Below, piece by piece: positions 5,294 through 6,094 of a stretch of 6,094 nt of DNA (position 1 is the stretch's first letter; the number at the start of each line of letters is the position of its first letter). The stretch spans positions 1 through 6,094 of the forward strand of contig JANLHE010000097.1 of assembly GCA_024653875.1 (NCBI GenBank), given 5' to 3'. The position numbers and the translations under genes were made by a program. The DNA is from Acidobacteriota bacterium. GTDB taxonomy: Bacteria > Acidobacteriota > Vicinamibacteria > Vicinamibacterales > SCN-69-37. Under the pieces are notes generated by a model. The model was given only the letters and a program-made list of their open reading frames with translations, was not told the origin of the DNA and did no database searches.

Positions 5294-6081
5294 CGACAGG
5301 GATTGCCCCGCTCCACGATCCCGTCCACGCGTTCTGCTTTACGCAGATCGCCGCGGCGCGACGGCGCCCGGTGATTATCGGCCTGCAGGCGCCGCAGGGC
5401 GCGGGCAAGACCACGCTGGTGAACGCGTTCCTGCAGGCGCTGCCTGCGCGGGGACTGCGGGGCGCCGGCGTCTCGGTGGATGACTTCTACCTGACGCGCG
5501 AGGATCAGCTGGCGCTCGCGGCCGCGCATCCGGGCAACCCGTATCTCGAGCATCGTGGCTATCCCGGCACCCACGACGTGGCGCTGGGGGAGCGCACGCT
5601 GAAAGCCCTCAGGACCCTCGGGGCCGGCGAGTCGATGCGTGTGCCCGTGTACGACAAGTCCGCGCACGGCGGCCGCGGCGATCGCGCCCCTGAAGGCGCG
5701 TGGCGGCAGGTGGACGGCCCGCTGGATGTGGTGGTGCTCGAAGGCTGGATGCTCGGCTTCGCGCCGGTGGACGAGCGTGAGTTGCCCGACCCCTTGCTCG
5801 CCGCGCCCAATCGCGCGCTGGCCGCATACACGCGCTGGACGGATCTAGTGGACGTGTGGGTCGTGCTGCGCGCGCGGGACCCCGAGTACGTCCTCACGTG
5901 GCGCGTCGAGGCCGAAGAGGCGATGAAGGCCTCGGGGAAACCGGGTCTCAGCCGCGAGGCCATCACCGACTACGTGCGCCGCTTCCTGCCCGCATATCGA
6001 CTGTACGCGGCCCCGGACCGGTTGCCCGGTGCGGGGCCGCGCCTGACGCTGACACTCGACGCGCTCAGGAGGCCCCTCTAG
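5290..6081 (+). CDS. D-glycerate 3-kinase (plant GLYK-like P-loop kinase)
   Basis: This 263-residue soluble kinase is predicted to phosphorylate D-glycerate to 3-phosphoglycerate with ATP. Walker A is at 34-42 (APQGAGKTT, K40). Next come SVDDFYLTRED (62-72), NPYLEHRGYPGTHD (83-96), VPVYDKSAHGGRGDR (118-132) and VVVLEGWMLGF (147-157). These are the hallmarks of plant GLYK and its yeast relative Tda10, within the phosphoribulokinase/uridine-kinase group. The protein is unrelated to the bacterial GlxK and GckA-type glycerate kinases. The length fits a bacterial form without plastid peptide. The ATG at 5290 overlaps the ctaA stop (ATGA); other ATGs in the upstream repeat are out of frame, so this start is firm. 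The substrate is inferred from family motifs; Tda10-type members are less well defined. The gene ends with TAG at 6079-6081, and the last 13 bases of the window hold nothing recognisable. Confidence 0.87.
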   Translation: MTTGIAPLHDPVHAFCFTQIAAARRRPVIIGLQAPQGAGKTTLVNAFLQALPARGLRGAGVSVDDFYLTREDQLALAAAHPGNPYLEHRGYPGTHDVALGERTLKALRTLGAGESMRVPVYDKSAHGGRGDRAPEGAWRQVDGPLDVVVLEGWMLGFAPVDERELPDPLLAAPNRALAAYTRWTDLVDVWVVLRARDPEYVLTWRVEAEEAMKASGKPGLSREAITDYVRRFLPAYRLYAAPDRLPGAGPRLTLTLDALRRPL

Positions 6082-6094
6082 TTACTTGCCTCGC

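Overview
The window is strongly GC-rich bacterial DNA, densely packed, with short gaps and two start/stop overlaps of the ATGA type. A heme A synthase (ctaA) implies aerobic respiration with a heme-a oxidase. The base composition, the leaderless-looking promoters and the MutS-like/CPBP pair would fit a soil or freshwater Acidobacteriota-type genome. That placement is inference; no rRNA or other marker is present to prove it.

Layout. (1) Positions 1-238, minus strand: the first 79 residues of a short GntR/YtrA-type regulator, cut by the window edge. A perfect 9-bp inverted repeat (245-266) sits just before its start and is probably its own operator. (2) Positions 355-1700, plus strand: two complete type II toxin-antitoxin modules in tandem. 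Each is a ribbon-helix-helix antitoxin (VapB) followed by a PIN-domain RNase (VapC). The cistrons are coupled by a 1-base gap in the first module and an ATGA overlap in the second. Each module has its own AT-rich promoter with an extended -10 only 7-9 bases before the antitoxin ATG. (3) Positions 1725-4272, minus strand: an apparent two-gene operon. A 588-residue membrane-associated MutS-family ATPase without the mismatch-reading domain comes first, and a CPBP-family intramembrane protease follows 13 bases later. (4) Positions 4349-6081, plus strand: ctaA, then a plant-GLYK-like D-glycerate 3-kinase. The two are joined by an ATGA overlap that lies inside an array of 8-bp tandem repeats.

How the genes work together. 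The two vapBC modules and the GntR gene form a small accessory/regulatory block that converges on the MutS-like/CPBP operon. That operon diverges from ctaA-kinase across a 76-bp gap. CtaA makes heme A for cytochrome oxidase, and the kinase feeds glycerate into glycolysis or the serine and glyoxylate pathways. No direct metabolic link between them is evident, so the pairing may only reflect co-transcription.

The points most worth a second look are the MutS-like/CPBP pair, whose function is unknown, and the 8-bp array that writes both the ctaA stop and the kinase start. Next are the shared promoter design and TATGG pentamers of the two vapBC modules. No CRISPR array, tRNA, rRNA, insertion sequence or integrase was seen.
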